NCBI RefSeq assembly: GCF_000283155.1
Contig: NW_004454180.1
Coordinates: 20,008,139 to 20,072,138, forward strand
Length of the DNA: 64,000 nucleotides
Reading direction: 5' to 3'
Origin: Ceratotherium simum simum
Taxonomy: Eukaryota; Chordata; Mammalia; Perissodactyla; Rhinocerotidae
Part shown: positions 28,491 to 41,224 of the stretch, in pieces
How the letters are laid out: every line of letters starts with the position of its first letter
Numbering within the stretch: the first letter of the stretch is position 1
Notes under the pieces: generated by a model
Told to the model about the DNA's origin: nothing
The model's input: only the letters and a program-made list of their open reading frames with translations
Databases searched by the model: none
Program-made: the position numbers and the translations under genes

Positions 28491-28746
28491 CTTTTTTTTT
28501 TTTGAGGAAGATTGGCCCTGAGCTAACATCTGTTGCCAGTCTTCCTCCTTTTTCTTTTTCTCCCCAAAATCCCAGTACATAGTTGTATATCCTAGTTGTA
28601 GGTCCTTCTAGTTCTTCTATGTGGGATGCCACCTCAGCGTGGCTTGATGAGCAGTGAGTAGGTCTGAGCCCAGGATCTGAACTGGAGAACTCAGGGCCAC
28701 TGAAGCGGAACTCGAGAACTTAACCGCTGTGTCACTGGGTCGGCCC
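28491..28746 (-). mobile_element. ERE-related SINE, reverse, mixed tail
   Basis: It has both 'gaggaagattggccctgagc' (type A tail) and 'cccagtacatagttgtatat' (type B tail) before the head, in reverse. No clear target-site duplication, so it is an older copy. Confidence 0.82.
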
Positions 28747-30019
28747 CTAAAATAAATACATTTTAATGTCTGGGAGGCCTGTTTCCCCTCATTGCTCCTC
28801 CTTTTCACAATTTTTCTGGCATTTTCTAGTATGTTTATTCTTCCAGATGAACTTAAGAATATTTCTGGCAGATTCTCCCAAAATCCCACTTTGATTTTGA
28901 TTGTGGTTACAGTGCTCTTATATATCAGTCAGTTTGGGAGAATTAACATGTTTATAATGTTGAATCTTCCTACGCATGAACAAGGTATACTGTGCATTTA
29001 ACTGTATATTCACTTTCTTTATTGTATTTTATACTTTTTTTTTTAAAACTAGGTCCTGATCACTTCTTCCTAAAGATGTTACTAGATGTTGTCTTTTTGT
29101 TGCTATCACAAATGGTCTCTTTGCTTACCATTATATTTTATTCCAGTAACCATGTGACCAGATCACAGGTGTCCATGGTGGTAGCTGGAGATGGCTGGAG
29201 GCTTGTCAGGAGCCAAGTCATAAGGGCTTAAGCAAGATGCTAAAGTTTGAATTTTATCTTGAAAGCTCCTGAGAGATACTGGAAGATTTTAGGGATAGGG
29301 TTATATAACCTCTAACAGCTGACTTTTTTTTTTTTTGGAGTGTCTGTCAGGCACTGTGCTAAACTCTTTACAAATGTTGTCATGTTTTAATCCACATCAA
29401 CCCTATTTTACAGATAATTTGATGATATTTACATTTTAGACTAATCTTTTGGGTGCTAATGTGAAGGATGGATTCGTAGGAAGCTTCCATGATGAGAGCT
29501 CAGATTAGAAGTGGTAAGGCCTCAACAGTAGACATGGAGAGGGAGGGAAATGTAAATACAGAGATGGAGTCTGCAGGTGGTGGTGACTGGATGCAGAGAT
29601 GAGGGAGGAGTCATGGCTGCCTTCCAGCTTTCTGGCCTGAGCACCAGGGTGATTGGGGCTGCCCTTCCTGAGATGGGGAGTCCAGAAAGAGGAGGAAGAG
29701 GCCAGAATTATTGGGGGGGGGGCGGGGAATGAGTCTAATTTTGGATGTGTAGAATTACCACTATACTTTTTTTCTTTAAAAAGAAAAAAAATTTATTGGA
29801 AAGCACAAAATGGAAAGTAAATCCTAGCTAAAATGCTATTTTTTGTGCTTGTATAAATTGATTTAAATTTTTGCAACATTTAGTTTTGAATTGACTGTGG
29901 GGCCTAGTGAGGCTGGAAATATTTTTTTGAGCGTCACCAGTTTGCTCTGGTTCTTCTCTTACCTTTCTGAGTACACACAGTTGCCGTCTTCTTTATGAGC
30001 TGTTCTCCACCCCTGGTTA

Positions 30020-30720
30020 TTATTTTTTAAATAAACTTCTAGTTTCAGAAGAGTTTTAGAGTTACAGAAACGTTGCAAGGATAGTACAAGGAGTTCCTGT
30101 GTACCTGGCACCCAGTGTTCCCTACTGTCAACATCTTACTTTAGAACGGTACAGTTGTCACAACTAATGAACCAATATTGATACATTATTATTAACTACT
30201 GTCCGTTCTTTATTTGAATGTCTTTAGTTCTTACTTACTGTCCTTTTCTGTTCCAGGATCCCATCCATGATACCACATTACTTTTAATCATCATGTCTCC
30301 TTAGGCTCCCTCTTGATTGTGACGATTTCTCCGATTTTCCTTATTTTTGATAACCTTGACAGTTTAAGGAGTACTGGCCAGGTGTTTTGTAGACTGTTCT
30401 TCAATTTGGGTTTGTCTAATGCTGTTCTCATGGTTTGACTGGGTTTATGGGTTTGGGGAGGACGACCACAGAGGTCAAGTGCTAGTTTCATCATATCATA
30501 TCCCGGGTGCATACTAAGAACATGACTTACACTGTGCATGTTGACCATGATCACCTGGCTGAGCTGGTGGTGTCGGGTTTCTCCACTGTGAAGTTACTCC
30601 CCGGCGTCCATGCTGTACCCTTTAGAGGGAAGTCTTATCTTGATGGCATCAGCATGAAGGCATGGTCTGGCACGGTGTTTGTTGAAGTGAACTGGATCCC
30701 TATTATTTTGTGAGTCTCAC
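30020..30720 (+). repeat. L1 3'-end fragment
   Basis: 'gagttacagaaacgttgcaa', 'gtacctggcacccagtgttc', 'ccaggatcccatccatgatacc' and 'aatttgggtttgtctaatgc' form a recognisable old-L1 3' series, repeated in part at 55840-56060. Confidence 0.55.
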
Positions 30721-30749
30721 AAAAGTCCTGCCAGATAATTTTCTCTATT

Positions 30750-30880
30750 TGAACTATAGGAAAATAAAGATTAGAGAATTTGAGTAACTTGCCCAAAGTC
30801 CCACAGTAAGTGGTCAAATTGGAATTTGAACCCAGTCTTTCTGAATGCAAAGCCTGTGCTCTTTCCCCACACCATTCTGA
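30750..30880 (-). repeat. MIR-like fragment
   Basis: 'gagtaacttgcccaaagtcc', 'cacagtaagtgg' and 'gaatttgaacccagtcttt' are the reverse MIR signature. Confidence 0.65.
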
Positions 30881-31282
30881 CTTCACAGAGGGTTGTATTT
30901 ACTTTGGCCATTTTCCTAAGTATTTGTAATGCAAAAGTATCCACAGATAATGTGGTTACATCCTTGGTTATATGGAAATTTAATTCCTCAATAATTCATC
31001 TTTTCAGTTTAAAGTTATACTTTAACTTCTCAGCCTCAAATTGGGCAGACCTCTGTGCTGATATTGCTTGATCCTGCGGTGGAATATCTTCTTTTTTAAT
31101 CCCCTACAGAATTATGGAGGGTGGGTTGCAGCAGGGCCTGACTGGGAAAATGGGTACCAGTTAGGATGCTATTACAGTAGTATAAGACTGGCTGTAATTT
31201 GTGAGACTCAGTGTAAAATGAAAACATAGGGCCCCTTGTTCAAAAATTATTAAGAATTTCAAGACAGTGACAGCAGAAACCA

Positions 31283-31328
31283 AGCATGAGGCCCTTATAA
31301 GCATGAGGCCCTTATAAGCATGAGACCC
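31283..31328. repeat. 18-bp tandem repeat, about 2.5 copies
   Basis: The unit 'gcatgaggcccttataa' plus one base is repeated in tandem; the third copy is partial (gcatgagacc). Confidence 0.85.
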
Positions 31329-31798
31329 TGTGTGACTGCCCGGGTCCCACGCCTATGAAGCTGGCCCTGCAGCAGTAGAAGTAGTAGGTAAAGAGAGCCA
31401 ATATTAGAGCAGTGCAAGTAGGAATGGAGAAGAGAGCGTGGTAACGCAGATATTGAAGAAGGAAACCTACAGGAATTGATTGATGGTTAGATGTGGTAGG
31501 AGAGTGGGCGGATGAAATACGGAATGTAAAGTTTCTGAGGGGGTGATGCACTCACTGATACAAGAAATCAAGGAGAACCAGGTTATCTTTGAGGGGAAAA
31601 TGATGAGTTCAGTTTTAAACATATTAAGATCCAAGCATAGATATTCAGGAAGCACTTGGATATACAAGCATCTGTAGAAAAAGACCTGGAGGATACACTC
31701 CACACTGACAGTGCTTCTTACTTATCTCCAAGGTTGAGGACCAGGATGGAGGCTGGCGGAGGGTTGGGGACTTTAACCTTTTAAAGAAAGTATTCATG

Positions 31799-32034
31799 GG
31801 CCGGCCTGGTGGTACAAGCAGTTAAGTGCGCGCCCTCCGCTGCGGCGGTTGGCTGGTTCGGATCCCAGGCGTGCACCAACGCACTGCTTGTCTGGCCATG
31901 CTGTGGCGGCCTCCCACATAAAATAGAGGAAGATGGGCATGGATGTTAGCCCAGGGCCAGTCTTCCTCAGCAGAAAAAGAGGAGGATTGGCAGATGTTAG
32001 CTCAGGGCCGATCTTCCTTACAAAAATAAATTTG
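31799..32034 (+). mobile_element. ERE SINE, type A
   Basis: Target-site duplication aaagaaagtattcatg (31783-31798) / aaagaaattattcatg (32035-32050). Confidence 0.92.
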
Positions 32035-32479
32035 AAAGAAATTATTCATGTATTTCTTGTGTAATTGAGAAATAATATTTTTATTAATGGAAATCAAGTC
32101 ACGAAATAGTATTGTTTGTAAGAGAAGTAGATTCAATCTGAAAATAAAAGTTTCAAAAAGTTTATAGTGAAAAGAAAGGCTTTTATGATAGAATAGGTTT
32201 GCAGCCGCGTATTTTCTGTTGCTAGTACCACGGTACATGTGATTCGGAATAGGCTCTTTACTGTTCTTGAACTTTTTTTGAGCACCCACATTCTATTGGT
32301 TGCTCTACAGGGTGTATAACTTTAAAAGCTTACCTTAAATTTTATTTTTACATTGTATCTCTATGTTTTTTGATAACTGGCTTGTGAGCATTTTTGTATT
32401 TTAGTAGTATAGTGTATAACTCTCCTTTCTTTCCATTATGAGTACTTTTTCTTGGGGGAGGTGATAGGGCGGTAGGAAG

Positions 32480-32645
32480 TTGGAAGTCAGAAGCTCAGGT
32501 TTAAGTTCTGGCTCTGCCTCTTATTGGCTATGTGATCTTGGGAAAATTACCCAGCTTCTCTAAGTGTAGTTTCCTTATTGGTAAAATGGAGATGAAATTA
32601 ACCTTATTAGGAATGTGAGAATTAAATGAGACTGTAAGTGAAATT
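32480..32645 (+). repeat. MIR-like fragment
   Basis: 'agttctggctctgcctctta', 'gtgatcttgggaaaattacc' and 'gtgagaattaaatgagactg' are the MIR sense signature. Confidence 0.7.
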
Positions 32646-32829
32646 TCTTTGTAAACTCTAAATTTTGTAAATTCATACGCTTTAGCTCTACCCAGGGTCT
32701 TTCTTAGTGAGCCTTCCACCTCCTTCCCAGCTGCATCTCCAACAGCCTACCTTCCCCAGCTTGTTTTGTCACCATCCCCCGAATGTGCCTTGAACTTTCC
32801 TGCCTCCTGAATTTTGCTTTCATTCATTT

Positions 32830-33185
32830 ATTTGATCAACAAATGTTTACTGAACACCTCACTTCCCTCGAGGCTTTGTTTAAATATGACCTCCTCAACG
32901 GAGGCCTAGGTGTCTGCCCTATTCAGAACTGCAGTCTGCTGCCCTCCTCGGCACTCGTGGTCCCCTTTACCCTCCTCTGCGTTTCCTCTTTCCATTGCAC
33001 TTATGACATAGCACGTTATTTACCCATTGTCTCTTCTCTCCACACGCCTTCCCAACAGAATTGAAATGTCATTTGGGCAGGGGTCTTTGTTTTGTTTTGT
33101 GATGTTTCCCAGGCATCTAGAACACTGCCTGGTACAGAGTAGGTACCGAACCAGAGGTATTTGTTGAGCAAATGAATGGATATGC
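32830..33185 (+). repeat. L2 3'-end fragment
   Basis: 'acctcctcaacggaggccta' and 'gaacactgcctggtacagag' followed by 'gtatttgttgagcaaatgaatgg' match the L2 3' end. Confidence 0.6.
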
Positions 33186-33439
33186 ATGTGCCAGACTCTA
33201 AACCAGGCTCTGGGTATACAGTTGTGAAGAAGCAGAGCTGGGTCCTGCCCTCATGCAACATCCAGCCTAGCACCATAGTCCGCTGGTTTTTCTGCCTGCC
33301 TGGGCTGCCCTCCTCTGGGAAACGTTGGAGTGACTAATTGTTGAGTTCAGAGTAGCCTTTCCTCTTAGCAGTGCGCAATTTTCAGACAATTTTGCTTTTA
33401 AATTAAAAAAAAAAAATTCTAATAGAAAGGCGAGGGGAG

Positions 33440-33661
33440 GGCCGGCCCCGTTGCTTAGCGGTTAAGTGCGCGCGCTCCACTGCTGGCGGCCCGGGTTCGG
33501 ATCCCGGGTGGGCACCGACGCACCGCTTCTCTGGCCACAGTGAGGCCGCGTCCCACATACAGCAACTAGAAGGATGTGCAACTATGACATACAACTATCT
33601 ACTGGGGCTTTGGGGGAAAAAAAATAAAATAAATAAAAATTAAAAAAAAAAAGAAAAAAAA
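33440..33661 (+). mobile_element. ERE SINE, type B, well preserved
   Basis: Clean head with box B-like 'ggttcggatccc'. Target-site duplication agaaaggcgaggggagg (from 33424) / agaaaggcgagggggagg (from 33662). Confidence 0.93.
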
Positions 33662-35613
33662 AGAAAGGCGAGGGGGAGGGTAATGTATTCTATATAGTCA
33701 CTCTAGGTTAAAGTCAACAATTTTCCTGAACGCAAAGACAGAATAGTATTCCCTTTAAAGCTCCAGGCCTTGTAGATAGCTGAGAGAGCTCATGGGGTAT
33801 ATTGGTTAAATTTTTCTTTCTTTCTTTTTTTTAACCTGAAGGAAGATTGCTGTAATTTTTCATACTTTTGAAGGATGAAAGGCCACGCAGTGAACATGTT
33901 TATTGCTGTCTTTTTGTAAATTGTGGAATGCTTCATCCCTGAGATCCTGACCTATTTCCTGAGGTTCTCTGTATGCAGTTTGTCAATATGAGTTTTTATA
34001 TTGCTAGAACTCTTTCTTAAGAAAAGAGATTTAAAAAGCTTAAATTGAGTGTATTTAAAAATAATCTGCTGATCCAGCACACTTAAAACAGCGTGTCAGC
34101 AGCTATTCTCTCTCCTTCCCTGTTCTCCCACAGGCAGCCACATGATCCAGGGAGCCGCCGAGACTGGGCTACACCTGCAGGATGGAATGAAGGATTAAGG
34201 AAGAACCCTGCTTCACAGGTAGGTATGCACCTGAGCTAAATGATTTTTAGTATCCCTTCCAAATCTGAGACTCTTGATAATTTTAATTCCTAAATCCTGT
34301 TTGTCCTCATTTATTTGAATAACCCAGTTGATAACATTTTGTGTGTTTATCTTCTAGATAATTATTTTAAGTCTTTATCTCACTTTGCTATTAAATATCT
34401 TCTAACTTAAGTTTGATATTCCATCTGAATTTCTTTCTCTGCTCATAAATTCTGATGTAGATGTGAATCGTTTAGCCCCAGGATCTTCTTTTTCAGAAAA
34501 AAAATTGATGAAAGGAAACTTGTGGAAGTAGCCTCACTTTGTTGGAAATAATTTCTATGGTGTCCCGTAAACCCATGATATGACATAAAAATCTACTTTG
34601 TAAGATTTTTTTAGTATCTTCTTGCACTTGGAAACAACTCAATTTTGTTAAACAATTGTTGCACTGTGAATAAATTCTAGAACATCCTCAACAAAACAAA
34701 GTACAAAACAAGAGAAAAACCAACTCAAGACCCCTAAGCAAGGTCCTCTCTAATACTCTTGACTGATTTTTAAGCCCTCTTGTGTGCCTACCTCACCCTG
34801 TGGACACACCTCTATCATTGCATTTATGTAAATATGTATAACGTATTATAAACATTGATTGCCGTGTCTTCTTCCAGAAAGGGTTCATAGCCATTTCCAA
34901 GGATACAAGAAAAGCCCAAAAAACAAAAAATCACACTCCCCCACCCCCCAAGATGCCATAGATTAAAAGTGCAGAGAATGAAGAAATAAAAACATGGGTA
35001 GAGACGAAATGGAGCCAGGGACAAAGATAAAAGTGCATATAGGAATGACCTTCACATTTGCTGCAGCTGGGCCCTGAATTGTCTCTAGGCTGACAGCCTC
35101 GTGGATCCCACAATTCATGGTGTCCATAGATAAAAAAACAAACCTGTTACTCTAGAGAAGTGAAACTATTCCCGGAACTGAGATCAGATTGGACTGTCTC
35201 CCAGGGATGCTCATAAAGAGAACATTGTGTTACATGAGGAGCAGTGTCCTTGACAGCATCCCTGACAGGGGACCAGGTCACAAGGATGCCTCTTACAGCC
35301 TGGTGGCAGCACACCAGAAAGCGATTCAGTGAGTTAAATCTGTTTCTGAGGTGGAGCGCTCGTGATCGTGGCTTCACAGTGTTTTCTGTCCTGCACCTAG
35401 GACAGTTACTGGCATATGGCAAGTGTCAAGAAGTATTTATTGAGTGAATGTCACATGGAGAAGACTCCAGTTCGAAGACCTCTCTCTAGAAAGGCCCCCC
35501 GATTACCAAGACCTAAAATCCTGCTCCCCAACTCTGCACCCCTTTGGTTGCTATCAAGCAATACAGTTAGGAAATATTTCTTCTACTGTTGGGTTAAACT
35601 GCCATTTCAATAT

Positions 35614-35824
35614 GTTTTTTTTAAAGATTTTATTTATTTATTTTTTTCCCCCAAAGCCCCAGTAGATAGTTGTATGTCATAGCTGCACATCCTTCTAGTT
35701 GCTGTATGTGGGACGCGGCCTCAGCATGGTCGGAGAAGCGGTACGTCGGTGCACGCCCGAGATCCGAACCCAGGCTGCCAGCAGCGGAGCGCGTGCACTT
35801 AACCGCTAAGCCACAGGGCCGGCC
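35614..35824 (-). mobile_element. ERE SINE, reverse, type B
   Basis: Target-site duplication ctgccatttcaatat (35599-35613 and 35825-35839), identical. Confidence 0.95.
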
Positions 35825-35856
35825 CTGCCATTTCAATATTTTAATGTTACATTTCT

Positions 35857-36098
35857 TTTTGTGTGTGTGTGTGTGTGAGGAAGATCAGCCCTGAGCTAAC
35901 ATCCATGCCAATCCTCCTCTTTTTGCTGAGGAAGACTGGCCCTGGGCTAACATCTGTGCCCATCTTCCTCCACTTTATATGGGACGCCGCCACAGCATGG
36001 CCCGACAAGCAGTGCATCGGTGTGCACCCGGGATCCGAACCCGGGCCGCCAGCAGTGGAGCGCGTGCACTTAACTGCTATGCCACGGGGCTGGCCCCG
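35857..36098 (-). mobile_element. ERE SINE, reverse, type A, next to another ERE
   Basis: Its own target-site duplication, taatgttacatttct (35842-35856 and 36099-36113), shows an insertion event separate from the copy ending at 35824. The A-tail side carries a (GT)n tract (35861-35878). Confidence 0.95.
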
Positions 36099-36395
36099 TA
36101 ATGTTACATTTCTCATGTCTTCTCCAAATATGGGAGTGGGCTCAGGGGCGTTTGTGTATGTACACACTTGCTGGTGGTGGTAGTGGTGGTGCTGGATCAG
36201 GAAAGTACTGTAGTCTTCAAACTGGGAGGTCAGTTTCCAGGTGACCTTGAGAGTGCTATTGGCTTATAGCCTTCAGAGCAGTGGCAGGGCTGGTGATGAT
36301 GCCCGGGTGGGCCTCTGCCATTGGTCTCTGTGCTGAGCATCAGGAAGCCCCAGTCACAGATCACAGTGGCACTGGCATTAAAAGAGACTCAGCAG

Positions 36396-36653
36396 GGCAA
36401 GCCTGGTGGCGCAGTGGTTAAGTTCGTGCCTTCTGCATTGGTGGCCCAGGGTTCCCCAGTGCAGATCCTGGGTGCGGACCGACTCACTGCTCATCGAGCC
36501 ATGCTGAGGCGGCATCCCACACAGAAGAGCTACAACTTTACAACTATGATACACAGCTATGTACTGGGGCTTTGCGGGGGGAAAAAAGAAAAAAGAGGAA
36601 GATTGGCAACAGATGTTAGCACAGGACCGATCTTCCTAAATAAAAAAAAAAAA
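36396..36653 (+). mobile_element. ERE-related SINE, mixed tail
   Basis: Diverged head 'gcaagcctggtggcgcagtg', then a type B-like segment (ctatgtactggggctttgcg), then a type A-like segment (gaggaagattggcaacagat). No clear target-site duplication. Confidence 0.85.
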
Positions 36654-37044
36654 AGTGGTTGGTATGGTTTGAATGTTTAAAAAAAAAGACAGCGCGGAGC
36701 TGACTCAGGGCTCTTTACGGTCCTGTAGAGGGACTGGGGTTGAGTTGAGCTCACAGGTTGAGGTTCAGTTGTTTTAGCTGGCAGAGTTAGAGGCTTGGGG
36801 GTAGGGCGTGGTGGAAGCGTCTTTCTTTCTGGAGGGTGTCACCACCTCTCGTTTCTGACTGTCATCTCCCTGTTGTCATTGACACTGAAGAGCAGGAACT
36901 TGGTCCCTATGTGCAGCTTTCTACCTGCATAGTCACAATGATGTCTTCATCACGACGAAGATGCTCTTCATCCTCTGGTGTGTAACCTTACCTTGTTCTT
37001 ACTTCAACAGCAATGGCACTGCCAGACCTAGGACAGGAAATGGG

Positions 37045-37290
37045 AAAAGGCAGTGTAGTGGTTAAGAATAGGGATTCTGGAAGCTGACTCCCTGGGTTTG
37101 AATCCTGGCCCTGCAACAAGCAAGTTACTTATCCTTCCTGTGCCTCAGTTTCCTCATTTGTAAAAGGGGATAATAATAGTACCTAGCTCATAGGGCTATT
37201 GTGAGGACTAAATGAGTTAATACATGTCAAGTGCTTAGAATTGTGTCTGCATGTAGTAAACATTATGTAAGTGTTTGCTAATAATAATAA
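37045..37290 (+). repeat. MIR, well preserved
   Basis: A nearly full MIR order: 'tgtagtggttaagaataggg', 'gggtttgaatcctggccctg', 'tcagtttcctcatttgtaaa', 'gttaatacatgtcaagtgct'. Confidence 0.8.
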
Positions 37291-38280
37291 TGGTCATAAG
37301 AATTACCATCCTATTCTAGCAGAGGTACTAATATAGCTAGTAAATCACCATATTGAGTTACTAAAATATTGATTGAGTGCCTACTATGTGCTAGGGTCTT
37401 TTCTATATAAGGGTGAGAATTCTGAGAGGTGAGAATCAATAGGGTCTAGTAAAGTCATAGACTATCACAGAGAGAAAGGCTAAATCTATATTTTCTAAAA
37501 AATATTTGTGTTCCTTTTTCTCCTCAATTACATATGCCATGTCCCCTCTAAGACTTCAGGGAGAAGTCACATGGGTGGGAAGTGAGGTCTCTTCTGTACC
37601 AAAAGTTCTTTGGAGAGTAGTTAAAAAATTTTGTCACAGGCCATATAGTTTAGAGTGATATTATTCTGTGTAACTAGATGTTTTACTCTGGTTGAAAGTA
37701 TGGTGAAGAAAGAGTAAATTTAATTAAACGGTGTTGTTTTGACCTGCAGAGCTGGAGCTTTGGTGGCGAAAAGAGTGACAAGATAGGAGGGTCCCAGGGT
37801 TGTCTGAATAGTGTAAAAGTGTAGACATACAAATTTGTTGTCAAGAGGAGCCAAACCATGGTCAGGAAAATGCCCTGGGCCTTGAGGCTGAAGTATAAGG
37901 AGAAAGACAAATGGGAGAAAGAGCAGCTGGGTCAGTGTCGGAGAGACTGGCAGGAAGGATACCCACGGGTTCCGGAGGGTAGAGAGCGCAGAGGGAAGTG
38001 TGTGAAAGGTGAATGGTGCTGGGGCCATGCCCGCCAGGCTGCAAGCTCCCTGAAGGCAGGGCTGTGTGTGGCTTGCTGCCTTCCCTGTCCTCAACCCCAG
38101 GTCACTGCCTAACTCAGAGGAGGCACTGTAAGTGGTTCTTGAGTGGGTACAGACATCAAGGTTGGAAGAAACCACAGTTGTAAACCATTTCGTCTAAGAT
38201 CCTGTCCCATAAAATAATTAGAATGATCCTTTAAAAATATGTCAATGTGGGTGGTTGGAGGTGGCAGGGCTCAAAAAAAA

Positions 38281-38905
38281 GTCACTCCTCTGATTCAAAT
38301 CGTTTGATGGTTTCACGTCTCACCTAGAAATCCACATGACTTCCTTTTTCTTTTAGGTCTGTGCTCAAAAAAGGCCTTCCGCAATACACAAGTTTCCTCA
38401 TCACTTTCTATCCTGCTTTTTCTTTTTTTTTTTAAAAGAGTATTTTTCTTTCACTACATGCCTTTTTTGTGTGTGAGGAAGATCAGCCCTGAGCTAACAT
38501 CTGCCAACCCTCCTCTTTTTGCTGAGGAAGACTGGCCCTGGGCTAACATCCGTGCCCATCTTCCTCCACTTTATATGGGACGCCACCACAGCATGGCCTG
38601 ACAAGGGGTGTCTCGGTGCATGCCTGGGATCCGAACCCGGGCCGCCAGCAGCAGAGTGCACGCACTTAACCACTACGCCATGGGGCTGGCCCCTATCATG
38701 CTTTTTCTTTACAGCACTTATCCCCAGATGACCTGTATCTTTCTTTGTTTATGGTCTGCCTCTCCCTACTCTTCTCTCTACTATATTGTAAGCTCCTTGA
38801 AAGCAGGAACTTTGTTTTGTTCACTGTGGTAGCCCCAGCATCTAAAACAATGCCTGACATGTAGAAGGTGCTCAAAAATACTTGTTGAATGAATGAATGT
38901 GTGCC
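38281..38905 (+). repeat. L2 3' end split by an ERE
   Basis: L2-like text before 38408 ('gatggtttcacgtctcacc') continues after 38710 ('cagcacttatccccagatga') and ends at 'gctcaaaaatacttgttgaa' plus tgaa repeats. The ERE at 38426-38692 sits inside. Confidence 0.6.
38426..38692 (-). mobile_element. ERE SINE, reverse, with extra transduced 3' sequence
   Basis: Target-site duplication CTATCCTGCTTTTTCTTT (38408-38425) / CTATCATGCTTTTTCTTT (38693-38710). Between the SINE body and the poly-A tail (in element sense) lie about 29 extra bases (38462-38434), ending CTCTTTT and then a second A-run. No other copy here has this segment. Confidence 0.9.
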
Positions 38906-39848
38906 CGCCAGTGGAGACCTGGAGCATCTCTGATTTTATCCGGCTAGAGGCCAAGACACTGGAGAATGTGGGATGCAGGTGTCCACGTGGGCTCCTACAG
39001 CCATGGCCCTCCTACCAGACCAGTGAGAAGAGCTGAGCTTGACAATGCCAGGAGCCCAGGCCCTTCTGTTCTGGAAGTTGCTGTTAACTATCTGTAATTG
39101 TGAGGTTGAGGGCCTGGATAGTACAGGATTCACGTGGTTTGAGAATGGTACAAGGGCAGCACCATTAACCTTTAAGTTAGCCAATAAACTTGACTGAGTG
39201 GGTTTGAGAAATTGAAAGAAAGCCCCTGTGTTTGGGTATGTGGACAGGCAAAGAGAGAGTGGTAGATGGGATTAGAGAGAGAGATAGGATCTTCTCTAAA
39301 AGTAAGACTAACCAATGAGTTCAGTCTTAGTTGGTTGAGCAGTAGAAGCCCGTGAAAGGATTGAAGCAGGGGAGTGACAGGATCAGATTCGTATTTTGAA
39401 ACATTTTCTCTAGCTGCAGTGTGAATGGACTGGAGGAGGCAGGAGTGAATTAGGGAGAAAATGAAGAACATTCCAGAGGAAATAACATGAACATCAGGGA
39501 ATGCAATAGAGTATAGCAATTGGGCCAGGGCTTAGCAGGGATAGCTTATCAATTTCTCTAGAGTATTGGGGGGAGGGGGTGGTCAATATTGGTGGTACAA
39601 GGCCGGGGATGAAGAGATGGTGGAAGGTAAGGCAGGATAAGTTAGAAGGGCTTCCTGTGACTTTATTAATATGTTTACAAGAAATTTCAGGAGAGACCAT
39701 CACAACATCCTCAATTTACACAAATAAGAATTGCTGAATTGAAATTGCCACAATTAAAAATAAAAAAATCCCCAAAAAGCCCTGAGCAGGCTAACAACAC
39801 ACATTTATCATGGTGTACAGTTTGAAGCCTTTGCCTTCCCTCAGTGAA

Positions 39849-40035
39849 TGTCAGACTTGAGCAAGCATCAGGATAACCTGGTGGGCTTGTTAAAACAGAT
39901 TGCTTGGCCCCACCCCAGAGTTTCAGAATCAGTAAGCCTGGGGTGAGGCCCGAGAATTTGCATTTCTAATAAATTCCCAGGTGTTGTGAGGCTACTGATA
40001 CTGATCCAAGGGTTACGCTTTGCGAGCTACTACAT
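39849..40035 (+). repeat. MER5A DNA transposon
   Basis: 'cagattgcttggccccaccc', 'cagagtttcagaatcagtaa' and 'gcccgagaatttgcatttct' are in MER5A order: a good match for a hAT-Charlie MITE. Confidence 0.8.
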
Positions 40036-41224
40036 TAGATAATTCTGCAGACTACTCTTGATTAATTTCTATATATCTGTTTGTGATAAATCTTTGGTTC
40101 TGGGGTCCATGAAAGCCTTAAGTGCCTGCCATGCCCTTAGCCATGCATTATGCCATGTGACCCTGCTTCTCTGGCTAGTAATACTCTGTAGACTAAAGGC
40201 TAGACCTAATAGGCTGGGCGTGGAAACTCTGCCCAATTTTGCACAATATATGGTGAATAATCCAATTAGAATAATCCAATCCAACTTTGAATGCAAGACA
40301 CACGAAGGCAGGTCAGGTAGAAGCACAGGCTAAGAGAAGCTTAATTCTGAGGGAACAACAAAACTCGTCAGGTCACCAGAGCCTCGTCTTTTTACCTGGA
40401 GCAGTGTGAACCACATTCTGCCACCATGAGGCCCGTGGGGCTGCTGAGATGCTTCCTGTGCTCCCCCACTTCCTGGTGTGACCCTGATATAAACCGGCAT
40501 CTTCTCTGCTAAGAAGTCTCTCTTCCGTGTTTCCTGGAAGATCCTCCCACCCTCTGTTTTAATAGCTCTGATATCTCCATCGCACCTTTGAGTCTCTGCT
40601 TTTCTCTGGAAGGAAACATTCCACCTTGATCAAGAAATGCGACACCCTAAGGCTCAGTTTCTATTGAGTTTGAGAAAAATTATAAACTATGCCTTCATTC
40701 ACGAGATAGGAATTTTTCTATCTGCCCACATGCCTTCCAATAATTGCAACACATGACTTTTAGGGAACATCCTGGAATTACTATAAAAATCAGTAAACAT
40801 CTCACTCCAGCATCCTGCTTCTCTCCTCCCTTATTGCTCCTCAGTCAGTTCATTTAGTGAAGACAGCACTCAAAGAATCTTAGCAGGTTTCCCCGCTTCT
40901 AGCCCCTCCAGTCCTTTGTCCCCCGAAAAAGGAGAAAGCAGATTGTAGTTTTGAAAGGCGGAGGGAAAACAATGCTACAAGTAGGTACCGTCTGCGGCCG
41001 AAAAGATGGCCTTAAAGGTAGCGAGCTTTTCCTTACGGAGGGAGTGTCAAGAGGCTGCACGGCTGCCTAGAAACGGCCGCAGAGGGGATAGCTGCCTGAA
41101 GTCTCCTCCAACTCAGAGACTGAGAGGCGGGGACAGGGGAGCGGGTCTCGGATAGAGAGATGCTGACAGTGCTCGTCCCCACCGGATTATCTTCCAGGAA
41201 CCACACCTGAACCACGGCCCAGTG

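Noticed and set aside
35860..35880. CRISPR-like or regulatory (GT)n array
   Set aside because: It is a short simple repeat at the A-tail end of an ERE copy, as also seen at 38468 and 63880.
35847..36183. Frames of about 106 codons on both strands, repeated as similar peptides at other places (e.g. 42208-42522, 43146-43522)
   Set aside because: They are translations of ERE SINEs; the similar peptides reflect repeat copies, not a gene family.
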